Of a DNA stretch of 64,000 bases, positions 24,308-35,765 are shown one piece after another; the stretch's first letter is position 1, and the number at the start of each line of letters is the position of its first letter. The position numbers and the translations under genes are program-made. The stretch spans positions 930,001 through 994,000 of the forward strand of contig JAFEVB010000012.1 of NCBI GenBank assembly GCA_032629725.1, read 5' to 3'. The DNA is from Gremmenia infestans (Eukaryota > Ascomycota > Leotiomycetes > Helotiales > Hamatocanthoscyphaceae). The notes beneath the pieces are model-generated. The model saw only the letters and a list, made by a program, of their open reading frames with translations. It ran no database searches and had not been told where the DNA came from.

Positions 24308-25570
24308 ACGATAGACCTCGACTGACACCATAACAGCGCGCTGACTAATGCTTCGAAATTGGCCCTACGAATTCATGGTCGTGGCAACTAGGAGCGCATC
24401 CCAGTAATCCAATCGCCAATCATATATCCTCTAGGAGCAGAGCACTTGAACTCTTCCAGCTTTTAGTTCGGGGAGCGACCGAGGTAAGAGCGTTTGAAGA
24501 GTGTTCGAGGCTTTAGGTTCACCTGCAAGATGTGGAACAGAGCTTCAGAATACAGTCGCAGTTTTGCTGTTCTAATCGCGGTGGGGTCGTGATGAGAGGG
24601 TCTGGTGCGCCATTGATTCTATGAACCCCGAAAGCTAGCTTGTTATCCGTGCCGGGAGCGAAGAGCACTAAGCACGTACCTGGAAGACCCTTCTCCTATT
24701 CTATGGTTGCAACAGAACGTCCTTCTAGTATAGCACGGAGCTGGCGTCTTGATTCTCGTCCACAGCCCCTAAACCTATCCTAGGAGGTGGATTCTTGTCT
24801 CGTAGGATGTCTTCGGCTTGGCTTGGTTCCTGCTGTCGAACGGACACGTCGTGGTACTCATATGCTAGCCGAGTATGCAGCAGATCTGCCGCTTCCAAGA
24901 AGAGATATACTCTGTCTTTGGAAGTGCATGGTTGTCGGAAATGTCAATTCGTATTCACCTTGGTGGTGACAGGTATGTCCGGTGCCATACCCTGCATGGC
25001 ATTGATTTACTTGATTGCTTCTCCGGCAAGAAAGCTGATCATCTGTATAGGTCCTTTGAAGCCCAGGATGTGCAGATTCTGCGTTACCAGTCTGTGGGTT
25101 TCGAACGATCTCGGGGATCTATCTAGATATCTAAATTTTAGAAAGAGGTATGTTACTTACGCTTCCCACGTCTACCAGCGATCTCATCTCCTTTTTGCCC
25201 ATCCTACCTCTCGCAGAAGTACAACCAACCATCTCATTCTTCGCAGGGGAAGATTTATACCATACAGTCGGTGTTTCGTGGAGACCGACGGCCTGGTCTT
25301 GAAGGATAGGCGGGAAAGAAAATATATCCAGTTCCAAGTGAGCAGGAGCAAAAGGAATTCGGCAGATCTGACTGCGCGCCTACCTTCCAGATCACAAGGA
25401 ACGGAACCCCCTTACTTCCATCAACAGCTTACATAACAATGTTGCCCCGCAGAATTGTATTCCTTTGCAAACGCGATCTATGCGATTTGAATAAGTGTCG
25501 TCAGTCCAGCGATGATTCTCTATGGGCTTTCAACCACGGCCATTTGTCCGTATATTAATTACCCGAGAAT
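23610..25570. other. Gene-poor spacer with scattered coding-like fragments
   Basis: A (TA)n tract sits at 24278-24305. On the plus strand, open pieces at 24795-25436 and 24875-25126 read like fragments of a protein but have no domain and no consistent splice pattern. I treat them as noise or relics. No gene is supported. Confidence 0.4.
24278..24305. repeat. (TA)n microsatellite
   Basis: About 14 uninterrupted TA units, directly visible. It lies between genes. Confidence 0.95.
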
Positions 25571-26538
25571 ATGCTTCCTGGATCTCTGAATTCCAGAAGA
25601 GGAGCGCCTCCTAACCGTCCTGAAAATTATGGTAATCAAAGTCTCCTTCCTGTAATAACCCTTGTACAACTCACTAATCCCGATTATTATGGCTACTACC
25701 TTCATGCGCTGAACGACAGTCTTGACAATACTTCTACTACCAACCCCCTAGCAACGATCATCATAAAAAAGTGATGCCCCTAGCCTTCTCTACGAGTCCT
25801 CCAGGCGGCCCGCGTGCGATTAGAAATGCTCCTCCTATAGTTATCGGCCAGCCTGCTTTCGGTACATGCACCATATTCAACTATGCAGGTGAGTTTCGAT
25901 CTCGAGTGATCCGACCGAGTATCTCAAGAAATCTTATCTTGTCTAAATCAATCCCGCATATTTTCCCAGATACATACCAACAGGCCCCAGTGCCATTACG
26001 AGCAAATCCAAATATAGGTTATCTCGGAGCTCTTCAGTCTTCTCATTAAGAGAAATCCTGTACGAGAGCTCCAAGCTTTCCCTTTTTTCGGTTGCGTACT
26101 GTACCTATCTAACCATTCAGGAAGGGGCGTTGCAGAATGAACGTTCGGCGATATTACAATGGCTGTTTGTTTCAAATTTCAATCTGTCTACGACCACGTC
26201 TTCTATAATGGAGCGACGAAGAAGGCCTCGCTTATAGAGAGCCGACGATTGGTAGTATCAAGTCAATGAGAGAAGAGATATTAGAGTGGCTATATGGATC
26301 CGGACACGTGATGGGTCATACCAGTCACTGTAACAATGTACTTGGTAAAGCTTCTGGCTGCCCTAACCCTTGATTCGTTGATGGCTAAGGCGGTGCGAAG
26401 AAACTAGGCAGCCAAGTCAGCAAACATGCCCCTCCCCTTCTCCAAACTTAAACCTTTCTCTCTCAAGCAGTTTTGCTACACGCGCACGTGTTGATAGTTC
26501 GATATTTGTTACTTACTTCCCCTTACAACGCCTTTCAA
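25571..26538 (+). other. Unresolved coding-like region
   Basis: Two adjacent open frames (25571-25774 and 25771-26049) have coding-like composition, for example LVQLTNPDYYGYYLHALN and PIVIGQPAFGTCTIFNYAG. The second contains a GTGAGT donor near 25889 and a CCCAG acceptor near 25970 whose removal keeps the frame. A third frame stays open from about 25971 to 26238. I recognise no family and cannot fix a gene model. It may be a hypothetical gene or a relic. Confidence 0.25.
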
Positions 26539-26877
26539 ATGCAGCAAGCAGGAGAATTATGCCCAGTTTCCCAGGCTATCGATTTGCGGCTATATTTATC
26601 CCAAGATTCGTTTCCAGGACCTGTACAAGTAACGATCGGACCGTTCCAAGAAATCCTCAAAAGAGATACCTGTACCCTCTGCAGGCAGGTTGTCCAAGCT
26701 CTAAGATCTGGAATTGAGAACCATTGGGTTAAAGGGGTATATCCTCTAGAGGTCTGCTACTTAGGTAGGAGTAGTGACCGTCCTCATTGTCCAATCGTGG
26801 AAGGCTGGTGTGATTCTACTTCGTCGACTCTCCGATCCCGAAGGGAATGTTTAATCTGGACATACTACAACTCGTGA
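26539..26877 (+). other. Possible HET-gene N-terminal fragment
   Basis: An open frame from ATG 26539 contains FQEILKRDTCTLCRQVVQAL, resembling the CxLCR motif that often precedes the HET domain in fungal proteins. No HET domain follows: the sequence to 27300 has stops in all frames. It is at best an orphan 5' remnant. Confidence 0.25.
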
Positions 26878-28058
26878 AGAGATTCTAGCCGTCAGCGAGG
26901 ATCTAAGTCTGACGTAAAAGCCATCTGGGCATACAGGAAGGCTGATAGAACTGTCTGTGGATTTTCTCGCTGCTTCGAAGTTGGCTACCAAACTTGCGGT
27001 ATAGACTGATCGTCGATTCTGGAAAAGTCACGTTAGGGATTTCGAACTTGGATTTTCAGGAAGGCATTTTTCTCTAGACGATGTTCATATGTATTTCACG
27101 GAGCATCATACTTACTTCCAATGCCGATCTGGATCAAGGCGCGAGCATGTGTCGAAGGAGTATTCTAGCTCTCCTCTCCTAGGGTGTCCATTCCACAGGA
27201 ACGTGTGATCTAGGTGACCGATAAAACCTACAGCCGCTTTCAACATTTACGAGACTTTAGTGAAGATGTACGGCTCGGAGGGCCGGGAATGATCGTATCG
27301 ATCCGACATCTTAAATGTATGCCTTCTCTGGAAACATGTCACGTCGGCCGGCGATGCAAGAGCGTTTTGGCCGGCGGGCGGTTTTAATTTTGAGTGCTCT
27401 TTTATTCCCGTGACCTACCTCCGTGGATTTGGCACTATTATGGAGACTAATAGGTAGCTCTTACTTGAAACTGAAGGATGTTATGTTATTTCTTCATCCT
27501 AGCTGAATGAGTTATCGTTAGATCATAAAGGAGAAGTGTCTTCCAGTCTTTCTGATTTGTTGTCAATAAGCGAGGAAAGGGGCACGTTGCGTTGTATTGC
27601 CTCGGCGGATCATGTGATTTATGGTTAATAACACGAAGTCCTTGCGTGGGTGAGAAAGAAGGCGGTAGAAGGAAAACATTCTTCTGAGAATCTGGTAGGC
27701 TGCAATCGAGTGAGAAGAGGTTATGGGTGAGAGATCAGAAGGAAGACAGTTTAACAGAGGTAGAGAAGCTTGTATTAGGTTGTCTCCAATTCCCTGCACG
27801 TCTTTACAATTAAGATATAATAATATAGAGCCGCAGCTTCTTGGATTGAAAAGAATGCAATTATAAAGTTCTACCTATCTTACAATCGCCATAGGAAGGA
27901 GATATCGTACCTAAATACAGGGAGAACATGCAGCATAGATGAGGAAGATGACGACGAGAAGCCATCCATCCATCCACGAAAAGAAAACCAAACCCTGCGC
28001 TAATACCACTTTACCCCAAGTTTGTAAAAAATTCCCCGGTAGACACCACAGTCCCAAT
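26878..28058. other. Intergenic, nothing supported
   Basis: No domain or splice-consistent ORF is visible. The last 150 bases are the 3' side of the O-methyltransferase gene. Confidence 0.5.
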
Positions 28059-29934
28059 CTACACCGCGCCACCAAAATCCTCGCCTTCCCAAACAGCCTC
28101 CACAACACCCATCCGACACCCCTCCTCCCTCCTAACGCCCACAAACCGGAACCGACTATCAACCAGACCAAACAAGGTCCTAAACGCCGCCTCATCCCGC
28201 TCCTTGGAATTCAGCAGCGTCAGCATCACCAAGTCCATCGTCCGGATAATCTTCTCGTCCCACAACGTCTCCCAGTCAAAGCCCTCCCTCAACACATGAT
28301 CGTTAATCACGACCCTCGCGCCCTTCTTCAGCGCCGGGATCAACGCCCGCAGCATCTTCACGCTGTACTTATCGCTATGATTGTGCAAGATCCAGCGGAA
28401 CAGATAGACATCCGCGCCCTTGACAGGCTGCTCGGTAAAGAAATCATGCGCTTGGAACGTCACCCTATCCCTGACATCCGCATCGAGGTCTGCAGGTGCC
28501 GGTGCCGAGGTGATCATTTTTGGCAGGTCTTGCACGATGAATCTCATCTCTGGGTTGTGTTTTGCGAGCTCGATGCATACGAAGCCGTGCGAGCCGCCCA
28601 CGTCGACGATGGTAGCGGTGCGTGGCAGCGCGGCCCATGGGTACATGGTAAGTAGGTGGGAGAGTTCGTAACCGACGCCGCCGGTAAGAGAGGCCATGGC
28701 GCTGCCGAAGCGTTTTGCGCGTGCGGGGGACTGGCTGAATGTCGCGAACATGGGCTCGATGTCTGTGGTGTTGTTGGCGACGCAAAAACCGGTTTGGGTT
28801 GGCTCGTTGGCTGAGGGGTGGGATTTCAGGGCGCTGACTGTTTGGGATGTTGCCTATGGAAATGTTAGTTTGTGAGGGCAAACAGACCGGGGTTAAGAGG
28901 GAAGCTGTTATGTTGGTTTTAAGAGGATGGAAAAATATTCGGTTGATATCGTTCTCTTCGAGTAGTGCGATAGAAGTAAGAGAGGATGAGAGTGTGAGAC
29001 TTACTGGGAGCATGTCCTCCACACAGAATCCAACCCAATCATCCATGGCTACATCCTCAGCCAGAACCCTACTTGCAGCAGTATGAGCTACAGTATCAGG
29101 ATCGACCTCCCAAAAGATGCGATTGGTCATAGCATGACGAATAAACCGCCGGACATTGCCCTCGTCCAATCCCACTTTCTCGGCGATCTGAGCATAAGAA
29201 GCAGTTCCATCGACCGGGAAAGATTTAGCTGCAGTATATACGTTAGCTAAATCTCGTGACCTGACCAAGAGGAGCGAGCATACCAATGCGGTAATGATAG
29301 ATGCCATGAAGAGAAAGCGAGTTATTATGCTGTGATCAAAGTCAACAAAGCTAATTGCAAACCATAATGAGGAAAAACTTACACCCCAAGCCAACCATCT
29401 GACCCCTTCTCTCGGTCCCGTTACAAGGTCTCCCAACTCCTTCGTAGCCCTAACGATCTCCTCCCGCGCACTCTTGATCTCATCTGGCAATTTGGGAAAG
29501 TCCAACGGGCCATCAATATCAAAGCTCGGAGTCGGCGCACCACTCTCCCGTATATACCGATCTATCTTCTCCGTTTCCCGGGTAATAACCGCCGCTAATT
29601 GCACCAAGCTGTTCGTCGTTGGCTTTGCCACAGATTTCCTGTCCGTTGTTTCGGTCTCATGCTTCTCGACGATCGGCTTCGCATTATCTGCTTGATTCGT
29701 TGTTTTGATCTCAGGCTCATTCGTCGTTGACTTCGCATCAAGTGTTCTGTCTGCTGCTTCGGGTCCAGTTCGCTTTGCAGTAGATCTATCACTCGCAGTA
29801 TCGTTCGCGGGATCTTTTAGCAGCGGGGCTGTCAAGTTGCGACTCGCTCTCTTGCTGAAGACATCGCTAGGCGCAAAAGGCATGCTCCATGATCCTATAC
29901 TGAGGCGGTTGCCCGAGCGCTTGATCCTAGCCAT
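28059..29934 (-). CDS. SAM-dependent O-methyltransferase (COMT/fungal OMT type)
   Basis: Four exons (29934-29383, 29329-29284, 29228-29005, 28853-28059; introns 53, 55 and 151 bases) give 538 residues. A winged-helix dimerisation part lies in exon 3 (SYAQIAEKVGLDEGNVRRFI). The SAM-binding motif VDVGGSHG is at about 357-364, VQDLP near 379, and the catalytic-base motif RWILHNHSD places its histidine near 431. This is the plant-type class I OMT fold used widely in fungal polyketide and phenolic metabolism. The 46-base exon 2 restores the segment HNNSLSLHGIYHYRI. An N-terminal extension of about 100 residues, rich in T, K and D, is unusual; most relatives are about 400 residues. No polyketide synthase is nearby, so the substrate is unknown. 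Confidence 0.9.
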
Positions 29935-30435
29935 TGCTCTTTTTCTGTTTGATGCTTTTAGTAAGGGGAGATGATCTTCGATTTTCGAATTTCGAATTTC
30001 GTTATCGTCTTTATTTCGTGCTACCGGCGCATTGAACCTGCAAGTTGAAAGGAATTTTCTTGATTGTTGATAGATGTGATATTTGTTGTTGCTGTCAAAT
30101 CGGAGACCTCTCGACCTATGACTTCCCAGTTGAATTGCTTATTCCCAAGGATCTGGTCCCTGGATTTCTGTATTCACTTTTTCTGCTGGGATCCGAAACC
30201 GAGGAGTCCGTGTGATCCAGGGTCGTTCTAGATGCCAATCGCTGCAAGTATGCGTCTGTAGTTCCACAAAAGTGGAAGTGTACTGTGTAGGTGAAGAAAT
30301 TAATACTAGATGAATGAGAGATATTTAGAGAAATAGGGGAATATCACAGAAGGGAAGGTTGTGGTCTCGATAGTGAATGGAAGATCCTGACCTCGGTGAT
30401 AAAAGGCAAAATAGATTCAGAGAGCTAGCTGCAGG

Positions 30436-30468
30436 CTAGGTAGGGTAGGGTAGGGTAGGGTAGGGTAG
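30436..30468. repeat. (TAGGG)n tandem repeat
   Basis: About six tandem TAGGG units. The unit is five bases and differs from the TTAGGG telomere repeat of filamentous fungi, so I do not read it as telomeric. Confidence 0.9.
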
Positions 30469-30510
30469 CCTGATAGCCTTGGGGGGGGGTCGGTGCCGCT
30501 AAGCACGGAT

Positions 30511-30534
30511 CAGGGTCAGGGTCAGGGTCAGGGT
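30511..30534. repeat. (CAGGGT)4 tandem repeat
   Basis: Four perfect hexamer copies, 43 bases after the TAGGG array. A run of G at 30481-30489 lies between them. Confidence 0.9.
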
Positions 30535-31476
30535 ATAGCAGGACGTGCTTGACAATTGCGGTGTTGGTTTTCAGCATCAAATAGATTTGGGACGGAGCAC
30601 TTGCCTGAAGGATAGAAATTGAACGGTAAGGTATGTTATTATGATCCTTATTCCCCCAGCGGGATATCGAATGATATGGAGAGGGAGGAGAATCTGTGTA
30701 CAGAGTGTAGTAGTGTAGAGTACTGGGAAGGACAAGCACTCCGTACTCCGTACCTAGCCTAGGTAGGTATTTATGCTGCGTACTCCATGACTTTACTGTA
30801 CAGTCAAGTACCAAAATACTGTGCCGCAGGATAGATAACTACCTATGCAGGTTCGGATCCCGGAGCTTTGCTTGTAAGCATGCTTAACACGTTTTCCTGC
30901 CTGCACTTCACGCATAAACAGCGTACTACAGGCTTTATGCAGGCTTGATTTAGGGCTCCCATGCTCACTAAACCTTCTGTATCCCTTCTAGAAAGCCAAT
31001 TGTCCTGCAGTATTCCGTTGACTCTGGAAGAAGGCCTATCTCACATAGGTAGGTTTAAACAATACCAATATAGGCGCTTAAATGTCCCCTATCCACTCGG
31101 ACTATAACGCTCTGAATGGGTACTGACACTCCGTTTCCACGACACCACTCGGCTAGGATGGTACGAAGTAAGATACGAAATACAAATATGCGAGTAATAT
31201 ACCGATTTGTACGAGTATAGTAATTTACTAACCTAAATAGGTATATCAAACACTTACTCGTCTACCTTAGGTGGAATGTACTATAAAGTATAAAGTCACA
31301 TCATGGCATGCGTCCACGGCTCCGTAGAGTTACTTCGTACTCGGTACTTGTACAGTACACCATACCAATACTCCAAGCGACGTAAATCACTGGAGTCTGT
31401 TCTATCCTGTTCGTACGGAATACTCCGTCTGTGTCACCCCACCTTTCTTAGTGACAGCGGCACGGTACGTATTTGA

Positions 31477-31524
31477 ACTAGCACTAGCAGTAGCAGTAGC
31501 AGTAGCACTAGCATTAGCACTAGC
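31477..31524. repeat. Imperfect AGCANT/TAGCAS repeat
   Basis: Eight imperfect six-base units alternating TAGCAG, TAGCAC and TAGCAT, directly visible. It lies between genes. Confidence 0.85.
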
Positions 31525-31935
31525 TTCCCGCTTCCCGTCCGCTAATACAGGCTGCACCGGACCGGTTAGCTAGCAGTGACAGCGGGTTAGGTCAGTTTCT
31601 TACCTATAGAAGAGACATGCGAACAAGTACTTTACAAAGTACAGGTACATTGCTGAAATAGAAGCCTTGAAAACGTGTACAAGGAGATGGAAAATAATAC
31701 ATAAATCGGCATGCAGTGCGATGCAATGCAATGCATCACTCACTACTATATAAGTAGCTCAGCTAAGAAAAAAACCCCAGATCCTCGGTTGTGTACCATG
31801 TGACAGAACTTATTGGAAAATGTCTCGGATGAGGATGTACGGAGTATGTGATAGTTCTTGGAGGGGTAAATCATACTCCATATTAAGAAGCCCGCCCCAC
31901 TAAACCCAGCCAGTTTTTGCCGAGTACTCTCCCCC

Positions 31936-32178
31936 CTCTTCGGGTCAGAAAAAAGTGGCTGAAATTGGCAATGCGCAACCTCCAAATAACTTCCACTTTT
32001 CTCTTACTTTTCAGGGTTAAAAATAGATAGAAAAAAATTCTAAAAAATTTGTAAAGGCTGCCTGACTATATAGTATTATGAAGCCAATTTTTTAATTGGT
32101 TTTCTGTGAGGGAATCTAGAAGCTTTTTAGATGTTCTGAAACATGCCAATTTCGGCCACTTGTTTCTGACCCGAAGAG
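31936..32178. mobile_element. Foldback MITE-like element (243 bp)
   Basis: Terminal inverted repeats of 35 bases with two mismatches lie at 31936-31970 and 32144-32178 (outer end CTCTTCGGGTCAGAAA). The interior is AT-rich and non-coding. The ends are not the TA type seen in the other elements and I cannot define a target-site duplication. It may be a different family or an eroded copy. Confidence 0.6.
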
Positions 32179-32189
32179 CTCCTTAATGA

Positions 32190-32386
32190 ATAAAGAGCAT
32201 TTGTGGGCTTTTCGACCGTAAATACAAGAGGGCTAAGTCAATGCTACTGTATCACTACCTCTAGGGGCTTCATGGGACCTTACAAGTACCCTTCAGCGCC
32301 AGCACGGGCTACTAGCAAGGGCTCTAGCCATTCAGTTCTATAGATTTCTACGTATTGTGGGGATTTGACCTGCAAATGCTCTTTAT
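32190..32386. repeat. Inverted repeat, 14-base arms
   Basis: Perfect arms ATAAAGAGCATTTG (32190-32203) and its complement (32373-32386) enclose about 170 bases. It begins 12 bases after the 243-base foldback element and could be part of the same composite insertion. Confidence 0.5.
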
Positions 32387-33221
32387 CAAGGGAAGGGGGA
32401 GAGGAATTGTTTGATCTTTCTTTGCATACTTACTTTTACTTGTACAAGTAAGTTCCTAAATAAGAGATGAGGCTAACTAATCACAGTAGGCATTCATCCC
32501 CTCTCCACACCACAATCATACTTCTACTTTAATAACAACCATGAATAATTCTCTAATATTTGTATAAACACGTTCTTATCTAGTACAGGAATCTATTATA
32601 CAAAAATGAAAATACGACAAAGCTCTTGAAAACACGTACACGCGACGGAAAGATACGTAGCACAATACATGTACTGCGGGGAAGTCGGTCGTGCTGCCGC
32701 CCAACGCGCAGGTTGTGAGACTTTCCCTCCTTGTGCCGGTTTCGGAGGATGGTGAGGGTAGGAGGGGTTGCGGGTAAGAAAATCGGCAGGTTCTGCCTTT
32801 TTCTCTCCCTCCGAAGAACTGTTTTTGATCCCGTGGTCTGGTTCGGAATTGGGGATGTGGTGTTAAGAGAGCCTTGTACGTATGGTATATGCTTGCTTGC
32901 CTTTCTGGAGATTCTGTTTGGGAGATCTTTCATTGGTTTGATATTGTAAGTCGGCCTAGACATGTTTGAAGTACAGTAGGTAGTCTCCCTAATTCTACTA
33001 TAGATGTAGATATCTATCTCTTTCGGCATATAAATTGCTCGGTTGTAATCAACGATCATCAGCTAAGCTCGCTCAAGATGCAAAAGCATTACAAACCCCC
33101 TTTCAGATAAACTGACAGATAATATTACTCGGACACGTTCATCGTAGAAGCTTCACCGAGCTCCACCATCCAAGACTACCTACTTCTTAGGTACACCGTT
33201 AGTGACCTAGACATTGCCCAT

Positions 33222-34696
33222 CTATTCAGGTTTCTGTCCACATATAATATGCAACGGCATATGACTATGCACTGACCCGTCCATATACGCCTTCCGAACC
33301 TCCACAAGCCAAACCTCAACCTGCTCCCTACTCCACCCTAGCCCCCTCGTCATGGGCCCCAGCGCAATGGGCTGCAGCCCATCAATCAGGATGGTGCGCC
33401 AATACAAGCCGACCATTTTCAGGACTTTGTTTCGCGGCCATGTGCCGATGGGGACGTGGAAGATGCGCGTCGTGACGTTGGTGAAGCCCGCTTCGCGCAT
33501 CATGTCTGCGAGCAGGAGCGTGGCGTTGAAGTTTACGCCGAGGCGCCCGAGCGCTGCGATGATGTTGGTCCAGAATTCGGTGACTTTGTAGGTGGGTGGC
33601 ATAGACCCGTCGTGGCAGTAGGGGTAGTGGTGGATTTCTTGTAGCTCGAACCAACCTCCTGGTTTAAGATGTCTATGTTCTACCCATCAGTTGAGATTTC
33701 TGGGCGTATCGAGGGTTATTGTACTCATAGACACGTCTCATAAGCTTGGACCAGTCTTTGATAGCCATTACTGTATGTCGTGCGTGTACATAATCGAAAT
33801 GATCCATGGGTCTCAACCCTACCAACGAATTAGTATGGTAGAAAGTCGAATCGGTCTAGGTAGCTTAGGAGCTCAGCAGTAATATCAGGAGCCGTGATCC
33901 AGTATACTGCGGAACATGAATCATTGGCTCCTGACATAGCTCTCAGCCCGAAGCTCGCGTAGGAAACGTAATTCTTTTGAATAGGAGTCTGGCTTACATG
34001 GACTCTCCACATCATCAACCACGAATTGCACATTGGGTGGAACCCAATCGGGTTGAATGGGACTTAAATCCATGCCCAAAATCCTCGCACCAGGATACTG
34101 GTCTCCCACTATCAACACATATCAACGTCTCTTCCATAAGCCACTCAAAAAACCAAAGACTTACTCTCAATAGCCCATATTCCCGTTCCGGTGCCCATGT
34201 CTAAGATATTCTGCGGATCCGACCCAATAGGCGCAAAGTGAAGTTGTTGGCATAGGTTCACCATCATAGCATGCTTCATATCCTCCCGATCCTGCTCACT
34301 GTCGTCATTGGGAAAGTTGTACACGCCTTCGCGGAATCTATGGTATCTCCGGCCATTTTCCCAGGCGTAGTTCCTGACGGAGCTTCCGAGAGAGGTACTT
34401 GCCGATTGAAGAGAGTCTGTCTCGTAGCCCGATTCGCCAGAGACGGAACGGCCGTCGGAACTCGAGTCAATGTCGATTTCATCTTGCGCTTGTTGTACTG
34501 CGGCAACGTTCTCAATGTCTTGTGCGGCTTGTTCTTCGGGCGTAAGTTGATTATAGGGTATTGTTGTGGGGGAGTTGCTTGGAGATTTAGACTGAGGGGA
34601 TTTGGAGTTGGCACGTGCTGTGGCAGAAGAGGATGTGTTTTGGGAGGTCGTGGCTACTGATATAGCAGAGTCATTTGGTAACGGTGGAGAAGGCAT
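33222..34696 (-). CDS. LaeA-like SAM-dependent methyltransferase
   Basis: Four exons (34696-34165, 34108-33998, 33818-33725, 33672-33222; introns 56, 179 and 52 bases) give 395 residues. The N-terminal 100 residues are Ser/Thr/Gln-rich and acidic. The core shows YAWENGRRYHRFREGVYNFP, the SAM motif ILDMGTGTGIWAIE (about 164-177), DLSPIQPDWVPPNVQF and DDVESPWLRP, then FDYVHARHTVMAIKDW, HLKPGGWFELQEI and the C-terminal GLGWSREQVEVWLVEVRKA. This order is typical of the large fungal LaeA/UMTA-type methyltransferase family. LaeA itself is a nuclear velvet-complex regulator, but most members are of unknown substrate, so I call the family, not LaeA. It lies 3.3 kb from an O-methyltransferase on the same strand. 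Confidence 0.92.
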
Positions 34697-35765
34697 CGTG
34701 CTGTTGTGCCATCAATCGAGGCTTTTGTACAATCAACCAACCGATGTTGTAGCAGCTGAGAAGTTCAATTTCGATTTCGCACTTTGCATTATCAGGTTTT
34801 CGTGTTCGGATAAATTTGTGTCAATATTTGGAGTACAACTCGGGGAGGGCCTCGTGGAGTCGTGGTGTGCTTCGGCTTGCGGCTTGCAATCGGGAACCTA
34901 TCCGTATTCGTCGTATGTGCACTCTGCTTCTGCTATGCGTAACCGTAAGGACTCATTCCTCTTCATTGAGGTGCAGGAATGGGGTTTCAGACGCGGTATA
35001 TAGAAAGGGAATATTGAAGGTACTCCAGAAAAAGCCACGCCGTGGTAGATGTTGGCATAGAAATCTAGAGATTTGGGGAGTCTATCAGGCGTTCTATTTG
35101 TGACTGGTCATCATAAGCATATGCAGGTCTAGGGGCGGCTTCCGCACATACCCTGCATAGGTGGGGTAAGACAACTCTCCAGGGCTGCTGGACGGCTTCT
35201 TCCAATTTAATATCCGGAAGCCGTGCTGTGTCCTTTAGCTGCGATTTTTTGACTTAAGGGTTTCTAACATAAGGCGTGTAAGTGGGTAATCTAACGGCCT
35301 TCGTGCAGATGAAGTTGTAGCTCAAAGAATGGGTACCCCCCAAAAATAGGGACAGGAGGCTAGCAGTATTCGAGAGCTCCTGTATGGACGGGGTAGGGTC
35401 GGATGCCGACATGAAAATAAGCAACAAAAAGCAATAAAAGTGCCGGGAGGAAAGGATCTAGATTCCCACATTTGAGCAACCCTTCCGATTGCATCCCGAA
35501 TCAGGACAACAGATCTCAACAAATAGGATCCATCCCCTCGAAAGAGGCGACCCTTTGATGAGGTGTCCTTATCGAGTCGTCCGGTCCAAGGTTTGTGCTC
35601 TTCTAAATGGGAAATATGCGATGTGACGAAAAGGAATATGGATTGTCTGGTTACACGATAGTGGGGGTTCAACGCGAGAATCTTCACAGGAGGGGCATTG
35701 GGAATAAGGGAACAGTTTGCAAGCAGCGCTCTGTTGGAATAGCTTTCCTCAATTCCGGTTCAACG
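34697..35765. other. Intergenic, nothing supported
   Basis: Promoter side of the LaeA-like gene and 3' side of the protease-like gene. No coding or repeat signal beyond chance open frames. Confidence 0.5.

Larger units (their letters stand above)
29935..33221. other. 3.3 kb repeat-rich intergenic region
   Basis: No gene is supported. The region holds several simple repeats (30436-30534, 31477-31524), two foldback structures (31936-32178 and 32190-32386) and many copies of short GTAC/TACGGAGTA-type motifs. It separates the O-methyltransferase from the LaeA-like gene. Confidence 0.55.

Noticed and set aside
30436..30468. Telomere-like repeat.
   Set aside because: The unit is TAGGG, not TTAGGG, only about six copies, and genes continue on both sides.
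30830..30875. tRNA-like B box GGTTCGGATCCC on the plus strand.
   Set aside because: No A box or paired acceptor stem in the preceding 70 bases.
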